Below are positions 14,380 through 24,197 of a DNA stretch of 64,000 nucleotides, in pieces. The translations under genes were made by a program, and so were the position numbers. The stretch spans positions 1 through 64,000 of the forward strand of contig NZ_FCOC02000017.1 of the NCBI RefSeq assembly GCF_001544455.2. The letters run 5' to 3'. Below the pieces are notes generated by a model. That model did not search any database, was not told the origin of the DNA, and saw only the letters and a program-made list of their open reading frames with translations. This DNA is from Caballeronia sordidicola (lineage in GTDB: Bacteria; Pseudomonadota; Gammaproteobacteria; Burkholderiales; Burkholderiaceae). The first letter of the stretch is position 1. Each line of letters opens with the position of its first letter.

Positions 14380-15561
14380 TTACACCTCCGGCGCCGTTGA
14401 GTTCAATCCAGCCGGATTTGCGATTCGCAGCCTCCACCCACCGTCCCGACCCTTTTCCATAACCTGCGTAGCGGTGCCGCGCTCTTCTTGAGCGCGACCG
14501 TCCGGTAGCGTCACGTTCAGGATCCAGTCGAGCAGGACGAGGGCTATGTCGCCGCTCGTCAGTACACGGCGCACTTCGTTGCGGATATGCGGGCGCAATG
14601 CCAGCAACTGAGCCAGGCCGACGCGCAAACCGGCGGGGCTTTCCTGCACCACCTCGCCACTCGTCATGCGCATCGTGGCTTGGTTACTGAACATACCGAG
14701 CACGGCATCGAGATCGCCGGCGTTCAGCGCGGCATCGAAAGCGACCGGGACCTGCTCGGGCGAGTGGCACACGACTGATTTGCTCTCGATCACAGCGACG
14801 AATCGCGCGATGAGCCGCGCCACCTCGGCCGGCGCCTCCAGAGGCGACAAATGTCCCGTTCCAGGCAGGACGTGCATCGTCGCGTGCGGGATGCGAGGCA
14901 GCAGTTCCGCCTGCAACGTTGCGATGCGATCCACCTGGTCGAGTTCGCCGGAGATGACGATCGTCGGCACCTCGATCAACGCCGTCGCCGCAGTAATGTC
15001 TTCGCGCATGGCCACGTCTGGCCAGGCCGCCTTGGCCTGCGGTGCTCCCTTCAGACTGTCCTCAATGACCTGCTCGCGGTGAGCGGCGTCGAGTGGTTTC
15101 GCGGTCAACACGTGATCGATGACGAATTGCACCGATTCGCGCGTTTGATAGGCGCCGGTCAACGTCGCGCGTTGCTCGTCGGAAAGGAGCATCGGCGACG
15201 GTGGCGACGGCGCGACGAGCACAAGGCCTTCGAGGCCGTCCGGCCGGCGCGATGCGATGAGTTGAGCGACCTTCCCGCCCATCGAATGACCGATCAAAAC
15301 GTAGCGCCGCAGCCCCAGTGCTTCGATAACGCCTTCGGCGTCGGCGGCGAGATCTGCAATACGGTAGCCGTCGGCAGGCGCCTCGGAGTCGCCCCAGCCG
15401 CGGTGATCGGTGGCTACGATCAGATACCGGTCGGCCAGTCCGTCTGCTACCGCGTCCCACGTGCGAGCCGAGCCGCCGTAGTAGTGCAGGAACACCAGCG
15501 CCACTTCGCCGTTGCCCCGCTGCGTCACATGAATCCGCGTACCGTTCGACTGGATTACCAT
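14380..15561 (-). CDS. Alpha/beta hydrolase fused to a SnoaL-like domain
   Basis: A 393-aa protein. Residues 1-255 are an alpha/beta hydrolase: oxyanion segment FLHYYGG, nucleophile elbow GHSMGGK (Ser about 94), acid in SGELDQVD and His in GTGHLSPLEAP. Residues about 268-385 form an NTF2/SnoaL-like domain (FDAALNAGDLDAVLGMF, then MEKGRDGGWRLRI), as in limonene-epoxide-hydrolase-like and polyketide cyclase folds. The fusion suggests two steps on one small organic substrate, but no substrate can be named. It is divergent from a LysR gene across 114 bases, the usual arrangement for LysR control. Confidence 0.85.
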   Translation of the reverse strand: MVIQSNGTRIHVTQRGNGEVALVFLHYYGGSARTWDAVADGLADRYLIVATDHRGWGDSEAPADGYRIADLAADAEGVIEALGLRRYVLIGHSMGGKVAQLIASRRPDGLEGLVLVAPSPPSPMLLSDEQRATLTGAYQTRESVQFVIDHVLTAKPLDAAHREQVIEDSLKGAPQAKAAWPDVAMREDITAATALIEVPTIVISGELDQVDRIATLQAELLPRIPHATMHVLPGTGHLSPLEAPAEVARLIARFVAVIESKSVVCHSPEQVPVAFDAALNAGDLDAVLGMFSNQATMRMTSGEVVQESPAGLRVGLAQLLALRPHIRNEVRRVLTSGDIALVLLDWILNVTLPDGRAQEERGTATQVMEKGRDGGWRLRIANPAGLNSTAPEV

Positions 15562-15675
15562 TTTTGTGCCCTTGTCCGTAGCTGATGCCCGAATAGTAGA
15601 TTCGATTCCCTTATTTGATAATTACCTGAGCAGTGTATTCAGTCGATAATTCGGTTATCGAATCAAGGGGGCAAT
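15562..15675. promoter_or_regulatory. Divergent promoter with LysR-type repeats
   Basis: AT-rich spacer between the hydrolase and lysR genes. GATAATT occurs twice in direct orientation. A TTCGATTCC box near 15600 and a TTATCGAATC box near 15655 form an imperfect dyad. These are candidate LysR operator half-sites. Confidence 0.4.
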
Positions 15676-16593
15676 ATGGATAGACTTACGAGCCTCGGCG
15701 TATTCGTCGCCGCTGTCGAAGAAGGCAGCCTCGCGGCAGCGGCGCGCCGCTTCGGGCTGTCGGCAGCGATGGCCGGCAAGCACGTGAGTGCAATCGAGGC
15801 CGAACTGAATGCACAGCTACTCCACCGCACCACGCGGCGCTTGAATCTGACCGATACCGGCCAGACTTACTACGAACGCTGCAAGCGGATTCTCGAAGCC
15901 TTCGACGAAGCGAAGCGGGAAGCGAGCGATTCGCAAGGCACGGCGCGCGGCGTGTTGCGCATCGCCGCGCCTGTTACGTTCGGCGCGATGCACCTGGGCG
16001 AGGTTGTGGCGCGCTACATGGAGGATCATCCGCACGTCAACGTGGAAGTGCAGCTCGGAGACCGCTATGTCGATCTCGTCGATGCGGGCGTTGACGTCGC
16101 AATCCGGATTGGACGGCTGGAGGACCCGGGACTTGTGACGCGCAGGCTCGCGCCTTGCCGCATGGTCATGTGTGCTTCTCCCGCCTACCTTGAGCGCCAC
16201 GGAACGCCGCGCAAGCCGGACGACTTGCTGAGCGCGCAACGACTGGCGTTCAGCGAGGCCGTGTCGGCCGGAGACTGGACGTTGCGCGACCGCAAGAACC
16301 GCGCGTACATCATCGATGGGCCTTGCCGGATGACGGCCAACAATACCCAAATGCTGCTAGCCGCCGCGATTGCCGGAGCGGGCATTGTGTACGGCCCGAC
16401 TTTTGTGTTCGGTGCGCACATCCGGCGCGGCGGACTCGTGGAGCTACTGCCGGCCTATCGCGCCGCCGACCTGACGATTCAGGCGGTTTATCCGAGCGTG
16501 CGGCGCATACCGCTCAAAGTGCGGTGGTTCGTCGATTACCTCGCCAAGGCGTTCGGCGATGAACCGCCTTGGGATCGCAGGGAGATGCCTTAG
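15676..16593 (+). CDS. LysR-family transcriptional regulator
   Basis: A 305-aa CrgA/DmlR-type LysR protein: MDRLTSLGVFVAAVEEGSLA at the start, then AAARRFGLSAAMAGKHVSAIE for the recognition helix, and HRTTRRLNLTDTGQTYYERC, a hallmark of this subgroup. The effector domain follows from residue 90. It is divergently transcribed from the hydrolase-SnoaL gene and probably controls it and itself. Confidence 0.9.
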   Translation: MDRLTSLGVFVAAVEEGSLAAAARRFGLSAAMAGKHVSAIEAELNAQLLHRTTRRLNLTDTGQTYYERCKRILEAFDEAKREASDSQGTARGVLRIAAPVTFGAMHLGEVVARYMEDHPHVNVEVQLGDRYVDLVDAGVDVAIRIGRLEDPGLVTRRLAPCRMVMCASPAYLERHGTPRKPDDLLSAQRLAFSEAVSAGDWTLRDRKNRAYIIDGPCRMTANNTQMLLAAAIAGAGIVYGPTFVFGAHIRRGGLVELLPAYRAADLTIQAVYPSVRRIPLKVRWFVDYLAKAFGDEPPWDRREMP

Positions 16594-16811
16594 AAGAGCC
16601 GCCGTTGAGAAGGGTCAAGTAAAAGCAGCCGCTCAGGGTCCGATTGCCGCCGGTTGCGACCGGCAAGACCCGTCAATAACGAACCGTCCTCGCGCATCTC
16701 AAGGTCGTTAACAACCGTCCGTTCTCAACGATGAAATATCGCCTGCTGCAAAGACGCGGTAACTAACGACTACCGCTCCAATCAACCCCCTACCATCCCA
16801 TCCGCTCCAAT

Positions 16812-17648
16812 TCACCCCAAAAAATCCGTCGACACCGCAATCTCCCTCTGACCTTCCAGTTCTGCCAGCCGCTGCGACAGCGCGCTTTTAATATTCCTAT
16901 ACGCATCGCTGCCCAAAGCAAGGCGTTTCGGTGCCGGACTCAGATCCACCGATTCAATCATCGCGCGAACCATCTTGGCCGGATCCCCCGGCTGAGTCCT
17001 GTAGCCGGGTTCAATCAATCGCCGTACCGCGCCAGCCGGCGTTTCCGCATAAACGTCCATCGCGGGAGAAATTGCCGCGCTGTTAGCCGCGAATTCCGTA
17101 CGCGCGCTTCCCGGCTCCACGATCGTCACCTCGATGTTGAACGGAGCAATATCGAGCATCGTCGACTCCAGGAACCCTTCCACCGCCCATTTCGACGCGT
17201 GATATAGCGACAGCCCCGGCATCGCCCACTGTCCGCCCATGCTCGATATCTGCATGATCCTGCCGCCGCCTTGCGCGCGCAGATGCGGCAGCGCGGCGCG
17301 TACCACCTGAATGGAGCCGATGACATTCGTATTCAACTGCTGGACGATCTGCTCATCCGTCAACTCCTCCGCCGCGCCAACAAGCCCGTAGCCGGCATTG
17401 TTCACCACAACATCGATACGCCCGAAATGCGCGAACGCGGCGTTGACGACATTGCGAATCGCGGGCGTATTGGTCACATCAAGCGATGCCACCCACAATT
17501 GCTCGCCATGACGGGCTTGCAGATCGGCCACCGATTCCGGCTTGCGCGCCGTTCCGGCAACACGCTCGCCGCGTTCAAGAAGCTGCTCGGTCATCAAGCG
17601 GCCGAGGCCGCTGCTGATGCCGGTGATGAACCATGTACGTACTGACAT
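16812..17648 (-). CDS. Short-chain dehydrogenase/reductase
   Basis: A 278-aa classical SDR. NAD(P)-binding TGISSGLG at about 8-15, NNAG near 83, catalytic Ser in ISSMGG, and YHASK (YxxxK). ATG 17648 follows AGGAACGG; an upstream ATG at 17678 lacks a site. The Arg-containing segment after the glycine motif (TARKPESVADL) favours NADP. The substrate is unknown. The divergent neighbour is a decayed LysR start, which suggests the gene has lost its regulator. Confidence 0.88.
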   Translation of the reverse strand: MSVRTWFITGISSGLGRLMTEQLLERGERVAGTARKPESVADLQARHGEQLWVASLDVTNTPAIRNVVNAAFAHFGRIDVVVNNAGYGLVGAAEELTDEQIVQQLNTNVIGSIQVVRAALPHLRAQGGGRIMQISSMGGQWAMPGLSLYHASKWAVEGFLESTMLDIAPFNIEVTIVEPGSARTEFAANSAAISPAMDVYAETPAGAVRRLIEPGYRTQPGDPAKMVRAMIESVDLSPAPKRLALGSDAYRNIKSALSQRLAELEGQREIAVSTDFLG

Positions 17649-17771
17649 TTTCCGTTCCTGTAGGTATGCGGCGGCCAATGCCGCGCTTCGCCAACAAGAC
17701 TACGTCACCGGTTTGCATAGTTGAACGGTATAAAGTTGGATGCGGTATGAACCACAGCTTCACAATCCACT

Positions 17772-17915
17772 ATGGACAAGGATCAACCGGACCGCTTGCT
17801 ACCGTTTCCGGCTATAGCCGGGCACCTCAGTTTTACGCGCTTGGCGAAGCTCTTGGATATTTGGCGTCACGCGTTTCCAGCGGACCACGCGCAGCATGGA
17901 ATCAACAGAACCAGA
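17772..17915 (+). pseudogene. Remnant of a LysR regulator
   Basis: From ATG 17772 the frame reads like a LysR N-terminus (LLPFPAIAGHLSFTRLAKLLDI) and then loses the pattern. In the next frame a helix-turn-helix-like tail (VTRFQRTTRSME) can be seen, so a frameshift near 17860 is likely. Nothing of the effector domain remains before the ABC exporter gene. The position, divergent from the SDR gene, is typical for a LysR regulator. Confidence 0.5.
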
Positions 17916-18012
17916 CCCCGCAGCATCAACGGCGCACTGGAACCGTCGTCCGGTTATCAGACTGACTACCGCGCACACATCAAGCCAGCGGTCCGCTGCA
18001 ATCCCCGATACT

Positions 18013-21000
18013 CTACGCGGCAAGCACGCCGGACTGATGCGCCACAAGCCGTGCATACGCGCCACGAGCGGCCAGTAGTTCGGCATGGCTGCCAGCTTCA
18101 ACAATTCGTCCGGCGTCCATGACCACAATCGTGTCCGCGTTCTGAATGGTCGACAAACGATGCGCGATGATGATCGACGTGCGATGTGCCATCAATTCTT
18201 CCAGCGCCGCGCGGATCTGCTGCTCGCTGATGGTGTCCAGGTGCGAGGTCGCTTCATCCATGATCAGGATCGGTGAATCCTTGAGGAACGCGCGAGCAAT
18301 TGCGACCCGCTGACGCTGGCCCCCCGAGAGTTGCACGCCGCGCTCGCCTACGCGCGTTGCAAGGCCCTCAGGCAAACGGTCGACAAACTCGCTCAACGCA
18401 GCCCGGTCCAGCGCACGGCGGACATCGGCGTCGGATACAGCGCGGCCGGCGAGACGGATGTTCGCCTCCAGCGTGTCGTTGAACAAATAGGTATCCTGCG
18501 CGACCAGCGCAATATGACTGCGTAACTCATCGAGCCGCAAGCGGCGCAAGTCGATGCCGCCCAGCGTGACGGTCCCTTCCTGCGGGTCCCAAAAGCGCAG
18601 CAGGAGATTGGCTATCGTTGACTTGCCCGCGCCCGAAGCACCGACGAGCGCGACAGTGCTGCCCGGCCGCACGGCCAGACTAACGTGATCGAGCGCGGGC
18701 GCGCTGCGACCCGGATACGCGAAGCTCACCGCATGAAGTTGCACTTGCGGGTTAGGTGAAACGGACATGTCTCCATCCACAACCGGTTCATTCTCGGCTT
18801 CTACAACATGCAGCCGCCGCGTGGAGGCAATCGTGTCCGCCATCTGGCGCGCCACCTGCCCGATTTCCGCCACCGGCATGAAGGCTGCAACGGAAATCAG
18901 CACCAGCATTGGGAGCCATTCGTGCGCAAACCAGCCCCGCGAGGCGAGCAACGCGCCCAGCAACGCCACGGCGAGTCCGCCCAGGCCGGTTGCGATTTCG
19001 AGGAGGGCGCTCTGACGGGACAGATCATCGAGCAGGGCTGACCGATGTTCCTGATAAGCCGCGGTATCGCTGAGAAAAACAGCGCGACGACGATCCGTTG
19101 CCTGAAACGCAGCGAGTTCGGCCAAGCCCTGAATTGTCTCCGTGAGATGCGCGCCAAGTTGTCCCAGCGCCGCGCGCGCCTGACCGCCAAGCCGGTCGAT
19201 CTTGCTGCGAGCGAAGACCGGAGCGAGGCTGGCCCAGGCCAGAAACGGCAGCAACACCAGGGCGAGTGGCCATGCGACAACTGACAGCACGACCAGCACG
19301 CTGGCCGGAATCAGCACCGCGACGAACGCCGGTGCGACCGTGTGGGCATAAAAGTACTCGACCGTTTCTACGTCCTGGGTGGCGAGCGCAACCAGATCGC
19401 CGGAGCGCCGTCGCAGCAGATAGGCGGGAGCCAGGCGCTCCAGTTTGGCGAACAGCGCGATGCGCATTTCCGCCAGCAGGCGATAAGCCATGTCATGCGA
19501 GAGCCATGATTCCAGCCAGTGGAGCGTGGCCGCAACCGGAGCGGCAAACAGCAGCCCGATGGTCAACCCCAGCACCGGCCGCCCCGAGGCAACGCCCGCA
19601 ACAACGAGCGCGCCGAGCGCACCAACGCCGATAAAGCTCAACACCCGCCCAACGCCGCACACCACGGTCAGCGCCAACTTCACTCGCCATGGCCGCACGA
19701 AGCGCAGCAGGGTGCGCAAGGTGTCGCTCCAGCCGATTTCGGCGGCGTCTTCGGCGAGCGCACGCGTTTGCGGTCCCGAGGAAGCCGGCGCGGTGCTCGC
19801 ACGTTCTGCCACGTCCGGACGGTCGCCGGTCGCGGCGACTTGCGGACCCATCAGACGGCGATACGCCCCCGGACGCGCAATCAGTTCCGCATGCGTGCCG
19901 CTCTCGACCACGCGGCCATGATCCAGCACCAGAATCCTGTCGGCGCCGATAACACTCGACAAGCGATGCGCCAGAATCAAGGTCGTGCGCCCGCGCATCA
20001 GGCGGTCGAGCGCCTGCTGGATGAGCGCTTCGTTCTCGGCATCGACGGCGGAAAGGGCTTCGTCCAGCACCAGGATGGGCGCATCGCGCAACAGCGCGCG
20101 AGCAATGGCAATGCGCTGGCGTTGACCGCCGGAGAGCGTCGCGCCGCGTTCGCCAATGCGCGTTGCATAGCCATCGGGCAGGGCCGCAATGAAGTCGTGG
20201 ATGTTGGCCGCGGTGGCGGCGGCGATCATGTCGGCGTCGCTGGCATCGAATCGTCCGAGGCGCAGGTTATCGGCGATGGTGCCGTCGAACAGCGTGGTGT
20301 CCTGCGCGACGATCGCAATCATGCCGCGTACCTGTTCCGGGTCGAGCGCGCGAATGTCGTGGCCGCCGATGCTGATCACGCCCGCCTGCGCGTCATGCTG
20401 GCGCAGCAGCAGGCGCAGGATGGTCGACTTCCCCGCGCCGCTCGGCCCGACGATCCCGATCGTTTCGCCAGCCGCAATCTCGAAGCTCAGCGCAGCATGC
20501 GCACCCGCGCGACGACCCGGATAGGAGAAACCGACATTCTCGAACGCGATGCTCGCGGCAAGCGCCGGAATCCGCGGCGCGCCCGTAGCCGGAGCATCGC
20601 TGCGTGCTTCCAGCAGCGCATGGATGGCACTCGCCGCCGACTGGCCGATCATGCCCTGGTGCAGCACGGAACGCAGATCACGCAGCGGACGGAAGATCTC
20701 GGTTCCCGCCATGAGGACAATCAGCAGCGCTTCCAGGCTCATGGCGCCGTGGCTTACGCGCCATGCGCCGAGTGCGATGGCGGCGGCCGCGCCCAGGCCT
20801 GTGCCGAGGTCGGTGAAGAATCGGGTAAGCAAGCCGAGCGCGAGCACCCAGAAGGTGCTGTCGGAGAGCGCTCTTGCGCGTGCGGCAAGTTTTTGCGCGA
20901 AGGCTCCGCCCTGGCCAAACGCCTTGAGTGTCGGCAGGCCCTGCACTGCATCGAGAAACTCTTCGCCGAAGGACTTGAATGCCGCCGCTCGGGCGATTGC

Positions 21001-21549
21001 CGCGTGTTTGTCGGCATTGTGGACCAGCATGGGCAGCGCCAATGTCGCGAGCGCGGCGATCAGCAGCACGGCCGCGGTCGGCATGTCCCACCACGCCAGC
21101 ACGGCGAAGATCACCACAGGCGCGCAGGCGGCGATGATCAGTTGCGGCACGTAGGCGCCGAAGAAGGTCTGCAATTGCTCCACGCCGTCGATGACAGCGA
21201 GCATCACGCCCCCGGTTCTCTCCGCCCCGAACCAGGCGGGTCCAAGCTCGGCAATCCGGTCGAACAGCCGCGCGCGCAGCACCGACTGGACCTGACCGGC
21301 GGTGCCCTGCGCCAGCACGATCCGGCGATGATCGAGCCAGGCCCGCAGCATCATGCAGGCCACCGTGCCGGCTGCAGCAAGGGCAATCTGACGCGATGGC
21401 GCCCCTTCATAAGCGAGCGCGAGAACGCGGCCGAGGAAAACGAAGCGCAGCACCCCAAATACCATGGCGATCAGACCAAGGGCCACTGCTGCGGCAACGC
21501 GCAGCCGAAGGCCTTTCATCATCGTCCACAACTTGCCATCGAAATACAT
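18013..21549 (-). CDS. Single-chain four-domain ABC exporter (CydDC-like)
   Basis: A 1178-aa inner-membrane protein made of TMD1-NBD1-TMD2-NBD2. NBD1 has GPSGAGKST (368-376), LSGGQRQR and ILVLDEALSAVD; NBD2 has VGASGAGKST, LSGGQRQR and ILIMDEATSHLD. Both ATP sites look complete. The joined halves resemble CydD and CydC, the thiol exporter needed for cytochrome bd assembly, which are normally separate genes. Multidrug-type exporters have the same domain order, so the substrate is open. It is divergent from a GcvA-type LysR gene with 122 bases between, suggesting control by that regulator. No cytochrome bd genes are nearby. Confidence 0.85.
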   Translation of the reverse strand: MYFDGKLWTMMKGLRLRVAAAVALGLIAMVFGVLRFVFLGRVLALAYEGAPSRQIALAAAGTVACMMLRAWLDHRRIVLAQGTAGQVQSVLRARLFDRIAELGPAWFGAERTGGVMLAVIDGVEQLQTFFGAYVPQLIIAACAPVVIFAVLAWWDMPTAAVLLIAALATLALPMLVHNADKHAAIARAAAFKSFGEEFLDAVQGLPTLKAFGQGGAFAQKLAARARALSDSTFWVLALGLLTRFFTDLGTGLGAAAAIALGAWRVSHGAMSLEALLIVLMAGTEIFRPLRDLRSVLHQGMIGQSAASAIHALLEARSDAPATGAPRIPALAASIAFENVGFSYPGRRAGAHAALSFEIAAGETIGIVGPSGAGKSTILRLLLRQHDAQAGVISIGGHDIRALDPEQVRGMIAIVAQDTTLFDGTIADNLRLGRFDASDADMIAAATAANIHDFIAALPDGYATRIGERGATLSGGQRQRIAIARALLRDAPILVLDEALSAVDAENEALIQQALDRLMRGRTTLILAHRLSSVIGADRILVLDHGRVVESGTHAELIARPGAYRRLMGPQVAATGDRPDVAERASTAPASSGPQTRALAEDAAEIGWSDTLRTLLRFVRPWRVKLALTVVCGVGRVLSFIGVGALGALVVAGVASGRPVLGLTIGLLFAAPVAATLHWLESWLSHDMAYRLLAEMRIALFAKLERLAPAYLLRRRSGDLVALATQDVETVEYFYAHTVAPAFVAVLIPASVLVVLSVVAWPLALVLLPFLAWASLAPVFARSKIDRLGGQARAALGQLGAHLTETIQGLAELAAFQATDRRRAVFLSDTAAYQEHRSALLDDLSRQSALLEIATGLGGLAVALLGALLASRGWFAHEWLPMLVLISVAAFMPVAEIGQVARQMADTIASTRRLHVVEAENEPVVDGDMSVSPNPQVQLHAVSFAYPGRSAPALDHVSLAVRPGSTVALVGASGAGKSTIANLLLRFWDPQEGTVTLGGIDLRRLRLDELRSHIALVAQDTYLFNDTLEANIRLAGRAVSDADVRRALDRAALSEFVDRLPEGLATRVGERGVQLSGGQRQRVAIARAFLKDSPILIMDEATSHLDTISEQQIRAALEELMAHRTSIIIAHRLSTIQNADTIVVMDAGRIVEAGSHAELLAARGAYARLVAHQSGVLAA

Positions 21550-21671
21550 TCCTGCCTCCGGTTGGTCCGCTTTTTACTTTTTCACTGCAAGACCATGGAC
21601 CTTACCGTCGGTTGCAGGGCACAGGCAAAAGATGGTTTTTCATGGGGTGTTGAATATCCTACAATACCCCG

Positions 21672-22556
21672 ATGTCCAATATTCCTCCCCTGTCGGCGCT
21701 TCGCGCCTTCGAAGCAGCGGTGCGGCTCGGCGGCTTCGCCCGCGCGGCCGCCGAGCTGAGCGTTTCGACCAGCGCCGTGAGCCATCAGATACGCAGCCTG
21801 GAAGAGTCGCTGGGCGCGCGGCTTCTCGAGCGCAGCACTGGCATTGGCGGGATTCGGCTGACGCCTGCAGGGTCCAGCCTCCTGCCCGCGGCGAGTGGCG
21901 CGCTGTCGCTGCTGGAAGAGGCGTGTTCGCAAATCAAGGGCGTGGCCCGGCAACTGACCGTCTCGGCCAACGCACCCTTTTCCTCGATGTGGCTCGCACG
22001 CCGCCTTGCCGAGTTTTCTGCCCGTTATCCCGAGACGCCGTTGAACGCCATCATTCAGGAAGGCGAGCCGGACTTTTCGCGGTACGACATCGATCTGGCT
22101 ATCGTGCACGTGGCGGAGCATGCGCTGCGCTCCGACGACATCGTCCTTCTGCAGGAAGAAGTGTTTCCTGTATGCAGCCCGGAGTTGCAACCGTTTGCGT
22201 CGACGGCTGTTTGCCGTTGCCGTCTGCTGCAGGAAGCGCACGAAAATTCTCCTGAAATCGACTGGCGCAACTGGTCGGACGATTTCGGACTTCCAGAGGA
22301 CTTCGAAACAAAGATCGTCCGATACAGCAGCTTCAGTCAGGTCATTGGCGCAGCGGTGGGCGGCGCGGGACTCGCGCTCGGCCGTTCACCGCTGATTGAT
22401 CCGGAACTGCGCAGCGGACGTCTGGTGCGTCTGTTTCCTGTTCTCTCGCGTCCTGCATCCTGGCGTTTTGTAGTGCGCCGCGCGCCGACGCGTCGGCATC
22501 GAATGCTCGATACTCTGATTGAATTCCTCCGGGACGAAAGCGGCACCAAGGAATAG
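21672..22556 (+). CDS. LysR-family regulator, GcvA type
   Basis: A 294-aa protein. The start PPLSALRAFEAAVRLGGFAR and STSAVSHQIRSLEESLGARL is characteristic of GcvA/AmpR-like LysR proteins, as is RLTPAGSSLLP. The effector domain ends at LIEFLRDE. Divergent from the ABC exporter gene, its likely target. Confidence 0.9.
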   Translation: MSNIPPLSALRAFEAAVRLGGFARAAAELSVSTSAVSHQIRSLEESLGARLLERSTGIGGIRLTPAGSSLLPAASGALSLLEEACSQIKGVARQLTVSANAPFSSMWLARRLAEFSARYPETPLNAIIQEGEPDFSRYDIDLAIVHVAEHALRSDDIVLLQEEVFPVCSPELQPFASTAVCRCRLLQEAHENSPEIDWRNWSDDFGLPEDFETKIVRYSSFSQVIGAAVGGAGLALGRSPLIDPELRSGRLVRLFPVLSRPASWRFVVRRAPTRRHRMLDTLIEFLRDESGTKE

Positions 22557-22654
22557 ATCTGAAGCAGTACGGAATCGTGTGAGCGCTCGATCGTTGACCA
22601 GTCAGGAACGTAGTGCGTTGATGATTGAACGGCTTGCCCACCAAGTCCCTCGCC

Positions 22655-23095
22655 ATGAAAGTCACCACCATCGGCTTCACTCAAAAGTCTGCGGAGCGGT
22701 TCTTCACGCTGTTGAAAGATGCCGAAGTCCGGACGCTGCTAGATGTGCGCCTGAACAATACATCGCAACTGGCTGGCTTCTCGAAGAAGCCGGACCTTGA
22801 GTTCTTCCTTTCCGGTCTACTCGATGTCCAGTACATCGACCTTCGCGAACTGGCGCCCGAGCGAGACCATCTCAAGCGATACCAATCCGGCGAACTGACA
22901 TGGGATGCATACGCAGCGGCCTACATTGAGTTGCTTGCGAAGCGGCGAGTCGAGAGCAATCTCGACGCCGTCATGTTCGACGGCGCGTGTTTGCTTTGCA
23001 GCGAGCACACGCCTGATAGATGCCATAGAAGACTTGCAGTCGAATATCTGAATTCGCAGTGGTCTGGCAGGCTGAACATCGAACATTTGCTGTGA
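22655..23095 (+). CDS. DUF488 family protein
   Basis: A 146-aa protein starting MKVTTIGFTQKSAERFF. It has the family signatures LLDVRLNN, then LCSEHTPDRCHRRLAVEYL (the conserved C-x-E-x-x-x-x-C-H-R pattern) near the C-terminus. Function of DUF488 is not established; the Cys/His/Arg cluster suggests a catalytic or metal site. ATG 22655 matches the family start. It stands alone between a LysR gene and noncoding sequence. Confidence 0.85.
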   Translation: MKVTTIGFTQKSAERFFTLLKDAEVRTLLDVRLNNTSQLAGFSKKPDLEFFLSGLLDVQYIDLRELAPERDHLKRYQSGELTWDAYAAAYIELLAKRRVESNLDAVMFDGACLLCSEHTPDRCHRRLAVEYLNSQWSGRLNIEHLL

Positions 23096-23414
23096 CGTGA
23101 AAGCGTGCTCACTTTATAAGCGCCATCGACCACGACTACGCATCGCGCATTAATGTTTCATCTTGATTGATATGTATACGTAGTAATAGTTAACAAGCAT
23201 CGCTTGTTTCTGTGGACAAGCATTGAATCTCTCGCTGGATCAACGCTCTACAGAATCCATAACATCGGACGTGCTTATTGGACAACGCGATGTGTCGCTG
23301 GATAACTTCAGCGGCATCCGCTAACGGCCGTGGTTATCAAGAATCGGCGCACACCAATCCGTGTTGTTATGCCGGAGTTATCCAAAGGCAATGGCGAACA
23401 ACCCGTGCCAGCAA
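23096..23414. other. Intergenic region, nothing recognised
   Basis: About 320 AT-rich bases between convergent genes. No terminator with a T-run or repeat was found. Confidence 0.4.
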
Positions 23415-23663
23415 TCAGCCGATGTTCATCAGCATCATCTGGCTCGCGAGCAGTGCGCGAAGCTCGTTCAGGTCCGGGCGTGTTCCCCAGTTGCGTGCGC
23501 CTGCCACGGATGCAATGGCCATCCAGGAGTTGGGTGGAAACCATTCGCGCAAGGGCACTTCGTCCCGCAGAATGCGAAGGCGGCCGGTTTCCTCGCAGTA
23601 GTCGGCGGCCATTTGCGCGCCCTCTGTCTGTGCGGTTACTCGAAGGCTCCGGGGTCGCAGCAT
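23415..23663 (-). CDS. Small hypothetical protein
   Basis: An 82-aa protein with no recognised family. Residues 30-60 read RILRDEVPLREWFPPNSWMAI, with well-ordered composition and no signal peptide. ATG 23663 has a good ribosome binding site, GGAGAG, 7 bases upstream, which is the main reason for accepting it. Confidence 0.5.
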   Translation of the reverse strand: MLRPRSLRVTAQTEGAQMAADYCEETGRLRILRDEVPLREWFPPNSWMAIASVAGARNWGTRPDLNELRALLASQMMLMNIG

Positions 23664-23690
23664 GAGTTTCTCTCCATTCCAGTCCTGCGC

Positions 23691-23930
23691 TCAGGAAGGT
23701 CTCACGGTGGAATGCTGACTTGCTTCCATAGCCCGTTCTTTAGCTTTTTCCTTTGCCATGTGGTGTCCCACAATGCAGCCTCCCACCGCGCCGACGACCG
23801 CGTGATGCCCGGCAACATGGCCCGCGACTCCACCCACAAGCGCACCTTTGAGGCATCCCGCAGCGTTGGCCGAGCCGGCTGCCGCGATCAACATCGACGA
23901 TAGAGCGGCAATCACAATCTGTTTATTCAT
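23691..23930 (-). CDS. Small secreted glycine-zipper protein
   Basis: A 79-aa protein. A signal peptide (MNKQIVIAALSSMLIAAAG, cut after ANA) is followed by a glycine-zipper segment GALVGGVAGHVAGHHAVVG with His at regular spacing, and a charged tail. Such proteins lie in or under the outer membrane. ATG 23930 follows TCAGGA. A longer in-frame extension upstream has no signal-like start. Function unknown. Confidence 0.65.
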   Translation of the reverse strand: MNKQIVIAALSSMLIAAAGSANAAGCLKGALVGGVAGHVAGHHAVVGAVGGCIVGHHMAKEKAKERAMEASQHSTVRPS

Positions 23931-24156
23931 TCCTGATCCCTGGAAGCATCCGGTGACATCGATGTCTTCCCGGCGATGAAAGTCTATGTGCAGTCGTCTC
24001 GCGCAAGTGAAACGGCTTTGCGAGATTGGTAACGTGTAGTTACCGCGTGCACATTGATGAAAGCTGTGCATGACGCATCGAAAGCTTCAGCACTTTGCTC
24101 TATGCGGGATTTGTAAGCAGTTGTGCTGCCTTGATTCCATAAGTGACGCGCAACAA

Positions 24157-24183
24157 AAAACCCCGTGCCAGGCACGGGGTTTT
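24157..24183 (-). terminator. Intrinsic terminator after the GlsB-like gene
   Basis: Arms AAAACCCCGTGCC and GGCACGGGGTTTT form a strong stem with a one-base loop and flanking A/T runs, so it can work both ways. It lies 15 bases after the stop of the minus-strand gene at 24198. Confidence 0.85.
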
Positions 24184-24197
24184 CGTCATCCACAGCG

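Noticed and set aside
19519..21759. A 746-codon open frame on the + strand opposite the ABC exporter
   Set aside because: It is antisense to a gene with complete ABC motifs. Its composition is dominated by Arg, His, Gln and Ala, as expected for the complement of GC-rich coding DNA, and it has no ribosome binding site.
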